Assembly: GCF_002019605.1 (NCBI RefSeq)
Contig: NZ_KV917368.1
Span: 527,809-591,808 of the forward strand
DNA length: 64,000 nucleotides
Origin: Alkalihalobacterium alkalinitrilicum
GTDB taxonomy: Bacteria > Bacillota > Bacilli > Bacillales > Bacillaceae_F
Reading direction: 5' to 3'
The translations under genes and the position numbers were made by a program. Positions 8,727-17,031 of this stretch are shown here, piece by piece. The notes beneath the pieces are model-generated. The model did no database searches and was not told the DNA's origin. It saw only the letters and a program-made list of their open reading frames with translations. Positions within the stretch are counted from its first letter, which is position 1, and each line of letters starts with the position of its first letter.

Positions 8727-9176
8727 ATGAACCGCATAAACATCATCACACTTGGGACAAAGAATATCGTAAGGTCACACGCCTTTTTCAAATCATTAGG
8801 ATTCGATACGTCCATAAGGGGAACAGAAGCCAATCCTGATATTATATTCTTTAAAAATGAAGGAACAAGAATTGCGCTTTATCCAATAGAAGAATTAGCT
8901 AAAGATGTCAATCAAGATCATCCTCCCGAAATAGCAAATGGCTTTTCAGGAATCACGTTAGCTTATAATGCCAAATCAAAAGAAGAAGTAGATCAAATCA
9001 TTAAAAGGGCAGAATTAGCAGGAGCAGTCATTCAAAAGCATCCTCAAGCAACTGATTGGGGCGGTTACGGAGGTTACTTTACAGACTTAGATGGCTACTA
9101 TTGGGAAATTGCCTACGGTGAACTCTGGGAATTTGATCATAACAATATGTTGGTAATTGAAGATGAGGATTATTAA
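8727..9176 (+). CDS. VOC family protein (glyoxalase/bleomycin-resistance fold)
   Basis: This 149-residue single-subunit vicinal-oxygen-chelate protein opens with INIITLGTKNIVRSHAFFKSLGF. It ends its fold with the typical GYGGYFTDLDGYYWEIAYG, where Asp and Glu frame the metal edge. Two beta-alpha-beta-beta-beta modules fit the length. AGGAGG lies 7 nt before the ATG. The first position that is usually a metal ligand is not clearly His or Glu, so it may be a non-glyoxalase member. Substrate unknown. No operon partner is visible. Confidence 0.8.
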   Translation: MNRINIITLGTKNIVRSHAFFKSLGFDTSIRGTEANPDIIFFKNEGTRIALYPIEELAKDVNQDHPPEIANGFSGITLAYNAKSKEEVDQIIKRAELAGAVIQKHPQATDWGGYGGYFTDLDGYYWEIAYGELWEFDHNNMLVIEDEDY

Positions 9177-9298
9177 TCTTTATTTTGTTTGTAGCCATTG
9201 TTGTCACAAGCAGTAGAATTAAATAATATTTTTGAAAAATACACCAAATTGGCAAATAAAGTATTATAATCAATTTAGGTAGACAAGGAAGAGGATTC

Positions 9299-9610
9299 AT
9301 GAATATTATGCTATTGACAGTTGATATAATTACACTTTTAGCAGTGCTTAAAAAGATAATAACAATCGAAAACATAAATGCTAATTCAATGAGCAAAGAA
9401 ATAAAGAAAAACACGCTGATTATGTTATGGGGACTTTTACTTGCCTCTTGCATTCTTGTTTTTCCTTATCTATTATGGAGATTAACAGGAAGTTCAAATG
9501 ATTGGAATGGAGTTTATATTATAGGAGCATCAGTGATAGGGATAGTAATAATATGTTTCACATTCTATTCTAAATTTAAGAAAAAGAACAACACTAGCAT
9601 AACGAATTAA
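9299..9610 (+). CDS. Small membrane protein of unknown function
   Basis: This 103-residue protein has hydrophobic segments at about residues 3-20, 42-62 and 74-93. It has a Lys/Glu-rich cytosolic linker between the first two and a basic C-terminal tail (KFKKKNN). AAGGAAGAGG precedes the ATG by about 6 nt. I do not recognise a family. A weak terminator hairpin follows directly. It lies about 120 bp after the VOC gene and could share its transcript, but nothing in the sequence links their functions. Confidence 0.55.
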   Translation: MNIMLLTVDIITLLAVLKKIITIENINANSMSKEIKKNTLIMLWGLLLASCILVFPYLLWRLTGSSNDWNGVYIIGASVIGIVIICFTFYSKFKKKNNTSITN

Positions 9611-9614
9611 CGGT

Positions 9615-9646
9615 GCGATGCTTGAATAAATAGAGCATCGCTTTCT
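9615..9646 (+). terminator. Probable terminator
   Basis: GCGATGCT and AGCATCGC form a perfect 8-bp stem followed by a short TTTCT. Confidence 0.5.
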
Positions 9647-9702
9647 GTGTTCTTCAACTATTTATTGTTATGGATATAATATTTATTAAACTATCGGATA
9701 TT

Positions 9703-9731
9703 TAAGAGTTGCTACGGCAGCTCTTTTTTTC
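9703..9731 (+). terminator. Terminator-like hairpin
   Basis: AGAGTTGC pairs with GCAGCTCT (one G-U) and is followed by seven T. It lies in the 9611-10129 gap, which otherwise holds only two short hairpins (CCCAC/GTGGG near 9885 and CCCAAC/GGGTGG near 9930) and no gene. Confidence 0.5.
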
Positions 9732-10129
9732 TTGCTCGGCAAATCAATCAGGATAGAAAAACGTTACAACTATAATTATCTCTAGCACTAATGGGAAAGG
9801 TATACAATGTACACTTATGAAGAAGTTTCCAATATCGAAATTAAAACACGGGGTTAAAAAGACAGATAGATCAAAATTGCCCACGATAAGAAAGTGGGTG
9901 TAATCCAAAGTTTAAACATGTCAGCCCAACTTTATTGGGTGGTAATTTTATTTAACTGACCTAATTTTCGATAGGATAGGAAATAATATTTATAATGTGA
10001 GCGCTGAATAAAAGCTGCAACAACTAACTAGAGCACCAATAGTACCAGAGAAGATTAATCCTAATAACCTCTTACCTTTTTTGGTTAAAATAACAACAAC
10101 AACTAGGATGAGTTATCATGCTTTTCCTG

Positions 10130-10266
10130 CAACAACTAAATGAACACAGACTAGATACAGGCGCCACGTCCTATGGCAACGTCTTTGAGACCTACATTGT
10201 GTGGGCCTCAACTAATTATCAGTACGGGAAGAGGAAAACTCTCACTGATGGAAGTTTCACTTTAGT
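10130..10266 (+). repeat. Dispersed structured repeat, copy 1
   Basis: It contains the family blocks AACTAAATGAACACAGACTA, GCGCCACGTCCTATGGCAAC, GTGTGGGCCTCAACTAA, GGGAAGAGGAAAACTCTCAC and GATGGAAGTTTCACTTTA in the same order as the other copies. Some stem positions have changed. It ends 30 bp before the lipoprotein gene, so it may lie in that operon's leader. Confidence 0.8.
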
Positions 10267-10296
10267 TATCCGTATAACCTTCAAAGAGGTGTTAAC

Positions 10297-10752
10297 ATGA
10301 AGAAACCAAGAACCGAAAAGCTTTTGAAAGGGTTGCTTAGTTCAAGTGTGGCATTAATGGGACTGACGGCTTGTGCGCCTGCGCTACCAGATGAATTGTT
10401 TTCCACACCAGCAGAGCCAGAGCCGAATGTCGAGCCTGACCCGAATTTACTGCCTTCGCCAGAAGAGGCGGATTGTGATACGTGGACGTGGGATGAGGAA
10501 GCCGAGGGCTATCAATGTGTAGAAGAGGGCAATGAAAACTATGGCCATTATTACTATGGCGGTATGTGGTTCCCGACCATGGCTGCGTTCTTGGTGGGGA
10601 GAGCCTCGGCTGGTGGGGGTACGCGCACGAGACAGCCTGCGGTCACGCCACCGCGAACAGATGGAAATGTTAGTCAACCGAATCAACCAAGAAATCCACA
10701 AGTGACCAATCCTCGCTCAGGTATGGGTGAAGGAGGACGCTTTGGTGGATAA
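10297..10752 (+). CDS. Predicted lipoprotein at the head of the ATP-grasp operon
   Basis: This 151-residue protein has a basic start (MKKPRTEKLLKG), a hydrophobic stretch, and the lipobox LTAC with the lipidated cysteine at 26. The mature part is acidic and Pro/Glu-rich, then carries CDTWTWDEEAEGYQCVEEG with a Cys pair, a Tyr/Gly segment (YGHYYYGGMWFP) and a Gly/Arg/Pro-rich tail ending in GGRFGG. It probably sits on the outer face of the membrane. It occupies the position held by a DUF1190-type lipoprotein (YjfM/YgiB) next to YjfC/YgiC in enterobacteria. I infer an equivalent role but see no strong sequence identity. Its stop overlaps the start of the next gene. Confidence 0.75.
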   Translation: MKKPRTEKLLKGLLSSSVALMGLTACAPALPDELFSTPAEPEPNVEPDPNLLPSPEEADCDTWTWDEEAEGYQCVEEGNENYGHYYYGGMWFPTMAAFLVGRASAGGGTRTRQPAVTPPRTDGNVSQPNQPRNPQVTNPRSGMGEGGRFGG

Positions 10753-11983
10753 GCGAGACGCCTTTTATTCAACCATTCCGTCGTTTTGGGATCGTTTGTA
10801 CGGGGAGGAGTACGCTTTGTACGATTGTTTCCCGATTGAGCCGAAAGAAGTCTGTTCAATTCGAAAAGCAACCAACGAGGTTTATCGAATTTATAAAAAA
10901 TTTACTCAAATGCTAAGGCATGCTCCTGATGAGACGTTCATCGATCTCGGTTTTCCCGAAAAAGCACTGCCGTTTCTCAAGCTGTCGCTTCTTCCGTATG
11001 AAACCGTGATCGGGCGATTTGATTTTGTTCAAACAGAAGAAGGCTTAAAAATGATTGAGTTTAACTCAGATACGCCAACCTTTATCCGCGAGCTTTTTGA
11101 GGTGAATGGACTTGTTGCTGAGCAGTTTGGCATGGACGACCCGAATGATGAGGAAGCGAAGTATTTAGGCAAAGCACTACGGAACAGTATTTTTCATTGT
11201 GCGAAACAAATTGGGGTAACGGGCCACCCGTATGTAGTATTTACGGCCCATGAAGAGGATATCGAAGATCGCGAAACAATGAAGTTTTTGATGAAAACGG
11301 CGCAGATTAAAGGAGCAGCCTTTGTTCCGCTGCATCAACTCAAAGTAGATGCAGGAAGAGGTGTGTATGACGGAGCAGGAAATCAAATTGATATTCTCTA
11401 CCGCCACACCTATCCATTAGAAGCGTTATTGGAGGATGTGGCTATTGACCATTTTCCGATTGGAATCGAGTGCATGAATTTGGTGAACGAGAGAAAAGTG
11501 GGAATGTTAAACCCTGCATCGGCGTTTTTAATGCAGAGTAAGGCGGTTATGGCAGGGATTTGGGGATTGCATGAGCAGGAGCACCTTTTTTTTACAGCAG
11601 ACGAACATGAGACGATTGATCGTTATTTTCTGCCGACATATTTAGATGAAGAACCTTTTATTGAAAAGAACCAACGCTATGTCGAAAAGCCCGCTTTTGG
11701 CCGCGAAGGTGATACGATCGTCGTGAGAGAAAACGGCAAGACCCTTCATTCTTCCAAGCAAACGACCTACAATCACTATATAAAAATCTATCAAAAGTAC
11801 GCCTGTCTTCCGAAGACCTTGATTGCAACAGAAGCTGGCAAAAAAGAAGCTCACCTCTTAATTGGAAGTTTTATTATTAATGAAAAAGCAAGTGCATTTG
11901 GCTACCGAGCGGGTGCGCAAATTACGGACAACCTATCCTATTTCTTACCTTGCGGGGTGAAAGGAGAACGCGAATGGATCTAA
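10745..11983 (+). CDS. Glutathionylspermidine synthase-like ATP-grasp protein (YjfC/YgiC type), copy 1
   Basis: About 412 residues make up a single C-terminal-type synthetase domain of the GSP synthase family, without the amidase half of the E. coli Gss enzyme. Landmarks are MIEFNSDTPTFIREL near residue 100, the ATP-grasp lysine loop YVEKPAFGREGDTI near 315, and SFIINEKASAFGYRAG near 380. These supply ATP and Mg2+ contacts for forming an amide bond via an acyl-phosphate. The substrate is unknown. I choose the GTG at 10745 because AGGAGG at 10731-10736 is 8 nt upstream; a GTG at 10727 would precede the ribosome site. It overlaps the lipoprotein stop by 8 bp and the DUF350 gene by 10 bp. Confidence 0.85.
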   Translation: MDKRDAFYSTIPSFWDRLYGEEYALYDCFPIEPKEVCSIRKATNEVYRIYKKFTQMLRHAPDETFIDLGFPEKALPFLKLSLLPYETVIGRFDFVQTEEGLKMIEFNSDTPTFIRELFEVNGLVAEQFGMDDPNDEEAKYLGKALRNSIFHCAKQIGVTGHPYVVFTAHEEDIEDRETMKFLMKTAQIKGAAFVPLHQLKVDAGRGVYDGAGNQIDILYRHTYPLEALLEDVAIDHFPIGIECMNLVNERKVGMLNPASAFLMQSKAVMAGIWGLHEQEHLFFTADEHETIDRYFLPTYLDEEPFIEKNQRYVEKPAFGREGDTIVVRENGKTLHSSKQTTYNHYIKIYQKYACLPKTLIATEAGKKEAHLLIGSFIINEKASAFGYRAGAQITDNLSYFLPCGVKGEREWI

Positions 11984-12390
11984 CCTATTATCTACAAACC
12001 TTGGATCATTTTTTGATTTACTTAGCGGTATCTCTCGTGTTATTTGTCATAGGAACTTATATTTTTAAAATGATCACACCATACTCGGAACGGGATCAAA
12101 TTCGGAGCGGTAATGCGGCAGTGGCCTTAAAGCTGTTAGGGAAAATGGCAGGGCTCGTCGTCGTGTTGCAATCAGCTGTTATTCACTCGATCAACTTGGT
12201 TGATTTAGTGATTTGGGCTTTTATTGCGATTATTGTTCAAATTGTATTACATATCGTCATCGAATGTGTGTTTACGCGAAATACAAGTTTAGCGAAAGAA
12301 GTGGAAAATGGCAATGTGGCTGTAGGTCTGTTTCTAGGCGGTGTTTCGGTGTTAGTCGGCCTGATTGTCGCTGCCAATATTAGCTTTTAA
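11974..12390 (+). CDS. DUF350 membrane protein (YjfL-like)
   Basis: This 138-residue protein has four hydrophobic helices (about 10-30, 50-72, 77-100, 115-137), fitting two DUF350 repeats. The repeated motif is IRSGNAAVALKLLGK near 42 and VENGNVAVGLFLGG near 108, each starting a helix after a polar Gly-Asn-Ala/Val turn. The ATG at 11974 has AAGGAG 7 nt upstream, inside the end of the previous gene. DUF350 proteins such as YjfL are integral membrane proteins of unknown activity that recur beside GSP-synthase-like ATP-grasp genes. I infer that it is the membrane partner of the two enzymes. Confidence 0.85.
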   Translation: MDLTYYLQTLDHFLIYLAVSLVLFVIGTYIFKMITPYSERDQIRSGNAAVALKLLGKMAGLVVVLQSAVIHSINLVDLVIWAFIAIIVQIVLHIVIECVFTRNTSLAKEVENGNVAVGLFLGGVSVLVGLIVAANISF

Positions 12391-12404
12391 AAAGGAGGAT
12401 CTAG

Positions 12405-13646
12405 ATGCTTCCATACAAATCATTAACCGAACCATTTGAACCTAGTGCTTACTTAAAAAGGTGGGAAGAGCTCGAGCGGAAAGTAGCGGCGAAAGGCTTT
12501 ACTTGGGCTAGTCTATATGAAAACTATGAGGATAACCAGTACATGAGTGATTCATTACTCATTGTTCCACCATCACTTGTTCGCGAGTTAGAGAACGCAT
12601 CAAGAGCCGTCCATGATATTTTTCGAAAAACCTACGAACAGATGTCAAAGGACCGTTCGATTGTTCATAAAACAGGTATCTCTGTTTTTCTTTGGGATCT
12701 TTTATTTAAAGGGGGAAAATCGGCGTTTTCTTATTTTACAAGATATGATTTCATTGCTTCCGCAGGTGGCTTAAAGGTCATAGAGGGCAACACCGATACC
12801 CCCGTCGGGATCGTGGAAGCAGCGATTGCACAGGACATCATTTGTAAGGAGCACAAAAGTGTAAATCCGAATGAACGAATTGCAGCTAACATCAAAAATG
12901 CCTGGGATCAAATCATTCGCGATTATAACATCGCCAGCTCGGATACCCTTTATTTCACCTGCGCAGACTGGCACGATGAGGATAAAGCGACCGCTCACTA
13001 TTTAATGAGTCTCTACCCACAACAAGCAGAGTACATACCACTTGAGAAAATAGTCGTTGAAAAAGAAGACGTCCGAACACCAAGGGGAGAACGAATTGAC
13101 TTTTTGTACCGCCTATATCCTCTTGAATATTTTCTAGAAGAGGAAGGACCAACAGGAGAACAAATTGGCGAGCAGCTCCTTGTCCACATCATGAACGATA
13201 AAATCAAAGTGATTAATCCCCCATCCAGTTTACTGATGCAGTCAAAAGCGATCCTTGCTTTCATAACGGAAAAGAAAAAAGAGTGGTATACAAGTTCCGA
13301 ACAAGCGGTGATTGAGAAATACTTTTTACCAACTTACGAGACAGCCCATTCGATGCAATCTTATGTGAAAAAACCAGTGCTTGGCCGTGAAGGCGGCGGC
13401 ATCCAGATTGTCTCTGAAGGTCAAGTGCTAGACGAGGACGTCGAGTATTACCAAGATCAGCGCGTCGTCTTTCAACAATACTTCCCAATGCCCAACCAAA
13501 CCATTGATACATGGGACGGACCTTACAGTGGAAAATTATTAATCGGCTCCCATGTGATTAACGGCGAACCGAGCGGCCTTTTTTTCCGAGTCGGCGGCTT
13601 GATTACGGGAAACCTCTCCATGTTTGTTGCGTATACAACTGGCTGA
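12405..13646 (+). CDS. Glutathionylspermidine synthase-like ATP-grasp protein, copy 2
   Basis: This 413-residue paralogue of the protein two genes upstream has the same order of motifs: KVIEGNTDTPVGIVEA near 123, the conserved VINPPSSLLMQSKA near 275, YVKKPVLGREGGGIQ near 325 and SHVINGEPSGLFFRVGG near 380. AAAGGAGG lies 8 nt before the ATG and the gap from DUF350 is 14 bp. The two copies differ in the active-site Glu-Phe-Asn / Glu-Gly-Asn turn and in the loop after GREG. They may therefore use different acceptors, or act as a heteromer or in sequence. A strong terminator follows and ends the operon. Confidence 0.85.
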   Translation: MLPYKSLTEPFEPSAYLKRWEELERKVAAKGFTWASLYENYEDNQYMSDSLLIVPPSLVRELENASRAVHDIFRKTYEQMSKDRSIVHKTGISVFLWDLLFKGGKSAFSYFTRYDFIASAGGLKVIEGNTDTPVGIVEAAIAQDIICKEHKSVNPNERIAANIKNAWDQIIRDYNIASSDTLYFTCADWHDEDKATAHYLMSLYPQQAEYIPLEKIVVEKEDVRTPRGERIDFLYRLYPLEYFLEEEGPTGEQIGEQLLVHIMNDKIKVINPPSSLLMQSKAILAFITEKKKEWYTSSEQAVIEKYFLPTYETAHSMQSYVKKPVLGREGGGIQIVSEGQVLDEDVEYYQDQRVVFQQYFPMPNQTIDTWDGPYSGKLLIGSHVINGEPSGLFFRVGGLITGNLSMFVAYTTG

Positions 13647-13684
13647 GGAGGGGAAGAGACAGCAACTATATGAACTATAATGGG

Positions 13685-13734
13685 AAACCGCTTATATCTA
13701 AGAAAGTAAAACTCTAAGATATAAGCGGTTTTTA
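13685..13734 (+). terminator. Terminator of the ATP-grasp operon
   Basis: AACCGCTTATATCT and AGATATAAGCGGTT form a perfect 14-bp stem followed by five T. Confidence 0.9.
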
Positions 13735-13903
13735 AATAGGTTAAGCTGATTTATTATACCTTCTAACAATCTAGAGCTAGGATACATACTTAATATTTTC
13801 CCATGAGAGTGGCAGTCTTACGTATAATATGCTAATCCCCACCCTAACATTTCTAAAAGTTATATCAACTCTAGGTTTTCTGGATGGATATTAGGTTAAA
13901 CGT

Positions 13904-14131
13904 TTAATCAGGATATCGGTCTTCGCTAGAAGAAGTAGATTTTGTCGCGCGGTGATTTTTCTCATCTTTTACCTTTTCATTTAATTCTTCTACTGGGATT
14001 GGATCAACCGTTTGCATTTTTTCATCAGCATCGAAAATACTTTCCTTTTCCGTAGCTATTAAATCAGGATTGTCGAGTCTACGGCCTTTTAAATCTTTTC
14101 GTTTTTTTTTCTCGGATTGTTTCTTTGTCAT
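13904..14131 (-). CDS. Small, highly charged protein of unknown function
   Basis: It has 75 residues, with a very basic start (TKKQSEKKKRKDLKGRR) and an acidic, Ser-rich remainder. There is no hydrophobic segment, so it is cytosolic and probably disordered. I choose the ATG at 14131 because AGGGAG lies 8 nt upstream; an in-frame GTG at 14140 sits on the ribosome site. It resembles the short polar proteins common in Bacillaceae, but I recognise no family. Confidence 0.55.
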   Translation of the reverse strand: MTKKQSEKKKRKDLKGRRLDNPDLIATEKESIFDADEKMQTVDPIPVEELNEKVKDEKNHRATKSTSSSEDRYPD

Positions 14132-14362
14132 AATGATCACTCCCTTTAATTTATGTTAGTTACTATTTATCCTTTTTTATCGATGTTAAACATAATAGTT
14201 ATTTTAAAGAGAAATTGACTTCATATTAACATGGTGGTACTCATCCATTGAAGGGGTTTCTAATCTTAATTCAAACCATCAAATATACTTATAAAAATTT
14301 TAGTTCCTCTCGTTAATAAAAACCATATATATAGGGTAAAAGTCTAACAGGAGTAGATATCA

Positions 14363-15616
14363 TTGGACAGACAAAACACCCGATTTCGATGGATTGTATT
14401 TGCTTCTGTATTGTTTACTTATTTATTAATGTCGAGCCAACGAACTGCACCAGGTTTGATTACCGACCAAATTATGTTCGATTTTAATGTGACAGCAACA
14501 ACCATTGGGTTACTGACAAGCATTCAATTTTTTGTGTACACTGGGCTGCAAATTCCGATGGGATTTTTGGCAGATCGTTATGGACCTAATTTTTTTTTAA
14601 TTATGGGTGCCATGCTGACTGGTATAGGCACCATTATTTATAGTCTTGGTACGCATGAATATATCCTATTTATTGCCAGAATTTTAATAGGCGTTGGGGA
14701 TGCAACCATCTGGGTCAATATGGTGTTAATATTGAGCCATTGGTTTAATGCGAAGGAATTCACAAGGTTAATTGGGGTTACAGCTATGACAGGAAGTCTA
14801 GGCTTTCTTTTAGCAACAGTTCCATTCGCATTTTGGATTGACTTACTTGGTTGGCGGCCTGCATTCTTTTCTGCGGGGCTTCTACTCTGCTTATGTGGCA
14901 TTCTACTTTATTTTGTACTCATAAAAAAACCAAAACAAGCGGTATTTATAAAAAAAGAAAGACAACGGGAAAAAACGTGGGTGCTACTACGGAGAATATT
15001 TTCAAATCGTCAGGCATGGGCCTTGTTCTTATGTCACTTTGGAATTGTCGGAACGTATGTTGGATTTATCAGTTCGTGGGGAGTTCCTTTTGGAATGAAT
15101 GTGTACGGAATGACACTACAGGATGCCAGTCAGCTTATGATGATTGGTCTAATCGGAGCGTTGATTGGTGCTCCATTAGCTGGATGGATTTCTAGTCGGT
15201 TAAACGCTATCAAAAGGCCATATATTGTTGTACACCTCATTCTAGTATTGAGCTGGTCGATTTTTCTTTTCTTTCACGGGAATCCGCCATCTGTCTTGTT
15301 AACAGCCCTGTTCTTTACGATTGGCCTTGCATATGGGGCAAATGCATTAACATTTGCTGCCGTTCGTCAATCTTTTCCAATAAAAGAATCAGGCATTGTC
15401 TCTGGGTTTGCGAATACAGGTGGGTTTTTAAGTGCTGTATTGCTGCCGAGTATTTTTGGAAAAGTATTGGATCATTTTCAGGCGATTTCGGGTAGTGTCA
15501 TTGATGGATATTACTACGGTTTCATCACTCCAGTTGTTTTTTCTATGATAGGTTTGATCGGTGTAATTTTAATTAAGGAAAAAATCAGTTACAGAAGTAA
15601 AGTGAATGAGGAATAG
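14363..15616 (+). CDS. MFS transporter
   Basis: This 417-residue protein has about 12 membrane helices. The MFS loop 2-3 signature is MGFLADRYGPN near 75, and there is a long charged central loop (KKPKQAVFIKKERQREK) between helices 6 and 7. Start is TTG at 14363, with AACAGGAG about 8 nt upstream. The pattern RTAPGLITDQIMFDFNV near 27 is typical of anion or organic-acid MFS carriers, but the substrate is not clear. No regulator or enzyme gene is adjacent. The 265-bp gap to the next gene shows no obvious gene. Confidence 0.8.
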   Translation: MDRQNTRFRWIVFASVLFTYLLMSSQRTAPGLITDQIMFDFNVTATTIGLLTSIQFFVYTGLQIPMGFLADRYGPNFFLIMGAMLTGIGTIIYSLGTHEYILFIARILIGVGDATIWVNMVLILSHWFNAKEFTRLIGVTAMTGSLGFLLATVPFAFWIDLLGWRPAFFSAGLLLCLCGILLYFVLIKKPKQAVFIKKERQREKTWVLLRRIFSNRQAWALFLCHFGIVGTYVGFISSWGVPFGMNVYGMTLQDASQLMMIGLIGALIGAPLAGWISSRLNAIKRPYIVVHLILVLSWSIFLFFHGNPPSVLLTALFFTIGLAYGANALTFAAVRQSFPIKESGIVSGFANTGGFLSAVLLPSIFGKVLDHFQAISGSVIDGYYYGFITPVVFSMIGLIGVILIKEKISYRSKVNEE

Positions 15617-15923
15617 TGTGCACAAATGTCTGAAGTGGTTCTTCAAAGTTGTTCTAGAAGAACATCAAGATAAAAAAAACTTTCACAATTTTAAGTATCG
15701 ATGAACTAAAGGTGAATAGTGAAGTGAACGAAGCTATGGTGGATAAACAATATTACTACTATCTCATTGGTTATCAAGAGAGCAATTTCAAGGGATGTTG
15801 AGACTTTTACGACTATTAGGTAATTTTTTCAAAAATAGGGCGTTTACCACATGAGATTGGAGCAATTGTACCATAATAACTGTGTTCAAAAGGTATCAAA
15901 ATGAAGAAGAGGGGTTATTACTC

Positions 15924-16643
15924 ATGGTACAATCCATTAAAGGAAAAACAGCATTGATTACTGGGAGCGGTAAAGGAATTGGCAAAGCAGTTGCTATCGC
16001 CCTTGCTAAAGAAGGGGTGAATGTCGGTCTTTTTGCTCGAACAGAGGCTGACTTAAAAAGGGTTGCAGCAGAAATGGAGGGGCTAGGAGTAAAAGTGGCT
16101 TACGCGACTGGAGATGTTGCTTCATTAGAGGAAGTGGAAAGAGCAGTTGAAGCCCTCGCGAGTGAACTGGGTTCTTTTGATATATTGATTAACAATGCAG
16201 GAACAGGAAAGTTCGGAGGCTTTCTCGATCTTTCCCCAGATGAATGGAAAAATATGATAGATGTTAACTTAATGGGCGCTTACTACGTTACGAGGACGGT
16301 TCTTCCGCAGCTTATTGAAAAAAATGGCGGAGATATTATTAATATCGCTTCCACTGCTGGTCAAAAAGGGGCACCTGTAACAAGTGCATACAGCGCCTCA
16401 AAATTCGGGCTTCTTGGCTTAACGGAGTCACTAGCACTCGAAATTCGTAAACATAATATCCGCGTTTCTGCTTTAACACCTAGTACAGTTGCAACAGAGC
16501 TTGCTTTTAAAGAGAACTTAACGGACGGTAACCCTGAAAAAGTGATGCAACCCGAGGACTTAGCTGAATTTATCGTTGCTCAGTTGAAGCTCCATCCACG
16601 TGTATTCATTAAATCAGCTGGATTGTGGTCGACCAATCCATAA
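15924..16643 (+). CDS. yoxD: Short-chain dehydrogenase, YoxD-like 3-ketoacyl reductase
   Basis: This 239-residue classical SDR has the cofactor loop [10 protein letters not shown] near 13, NNAG near 89, the catalytic Ser of IASTAGQKG near 141, and the YSASK catalytic Tyr/Lys near 154-158. The C-terminus GLWSTNP and the segment [17 protein letters not shown] match the B. subtilis YoxD group as I remember it. I choose the ATG at 15924 because AGAAGAGGGG precedes it; the upstream in-frame ATG at 15882 lacks a site. It probably reduces a 3-oxoacyl or related carbonyl with NADPH; the physiological substrate is not established. A terminator follows. Confidence 0.85.
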   Translation: MVQSIKGKTALITGSGKGIGKAVAIALAKEGVNVGLFARTEADLKRVAAEMEGLGVKVAYATGDVASLEEVERAVEALASELGSFDILINNAGTGKFGGFLDLSPDEWKNMIDVNLMGAYYVTRTVLPQLIEKNGGDIINIASTAGQKGAPVTSAYSASKFGLLGLTESLALEIRKHNIRVSALTPSTVATELAFKENLTDGNPEKVMQPEDLAEFIVAQLKLHPRVFIKSAGLWSTNP

Positions 16644-16670
16644 CAATTAATAAATCAATCGATAAAAACA

Positions 16671-16711
16671 AAGGGGGTCTAGGGAAAATCCTAGGATCAC
16701 CCTTTTATTTT
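16671..16711 (+). terminator. Terminator after yoxD
   Basis: AAGGGGGTCTAGG pairs with CCTAGGATCACCCTT with a small bulge, followed by TTATTTT. From here to 17031 (about 320 bp) I see no further gene or hairpin. Confidence 0.65.
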
Positions 16712-17031
16712 GTTATTAAAAAGGGTTTAAGAACTTCAGAGTCCTAAGCTTGATGCCTCCTTGTTAGAGCTTTTAACTTATAAAGCAGGAAAAATTCGCA
16801 TAAAAAAGGAAGTAGTATTTTAGGTACCTTTATAATAATAAACAAAATATTGTGCTTGAAAAATCATTCCTGTTAATCTTGCTACCAAGTTGGACACTTT
16901 CAAGTAATAATTAAAGGAAAACCAATAGAAAAAATAGGCTTTGATTATTAGATCATCACTCCATTTCACCATATTCGTACAAACTACTTGTGGGTGAAAG
17001 TAATATTTTTCTTCGAGGAGGGTATAAACAA

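Noticed and set aside
10130-10266. Repeat considered as a tRNA or known riboswitch
   Set aside because: No anticodon arm, T-loop (GTTCRA) or known riboswitch consensus is present, and multiple intergenic copies fit a repeat better.
10118-10300. 60-codon frame before the lipoprotein gene
   Set aside because: It lies across dispersed repeat copy 1, and its reading frame is not kept in the other copies.
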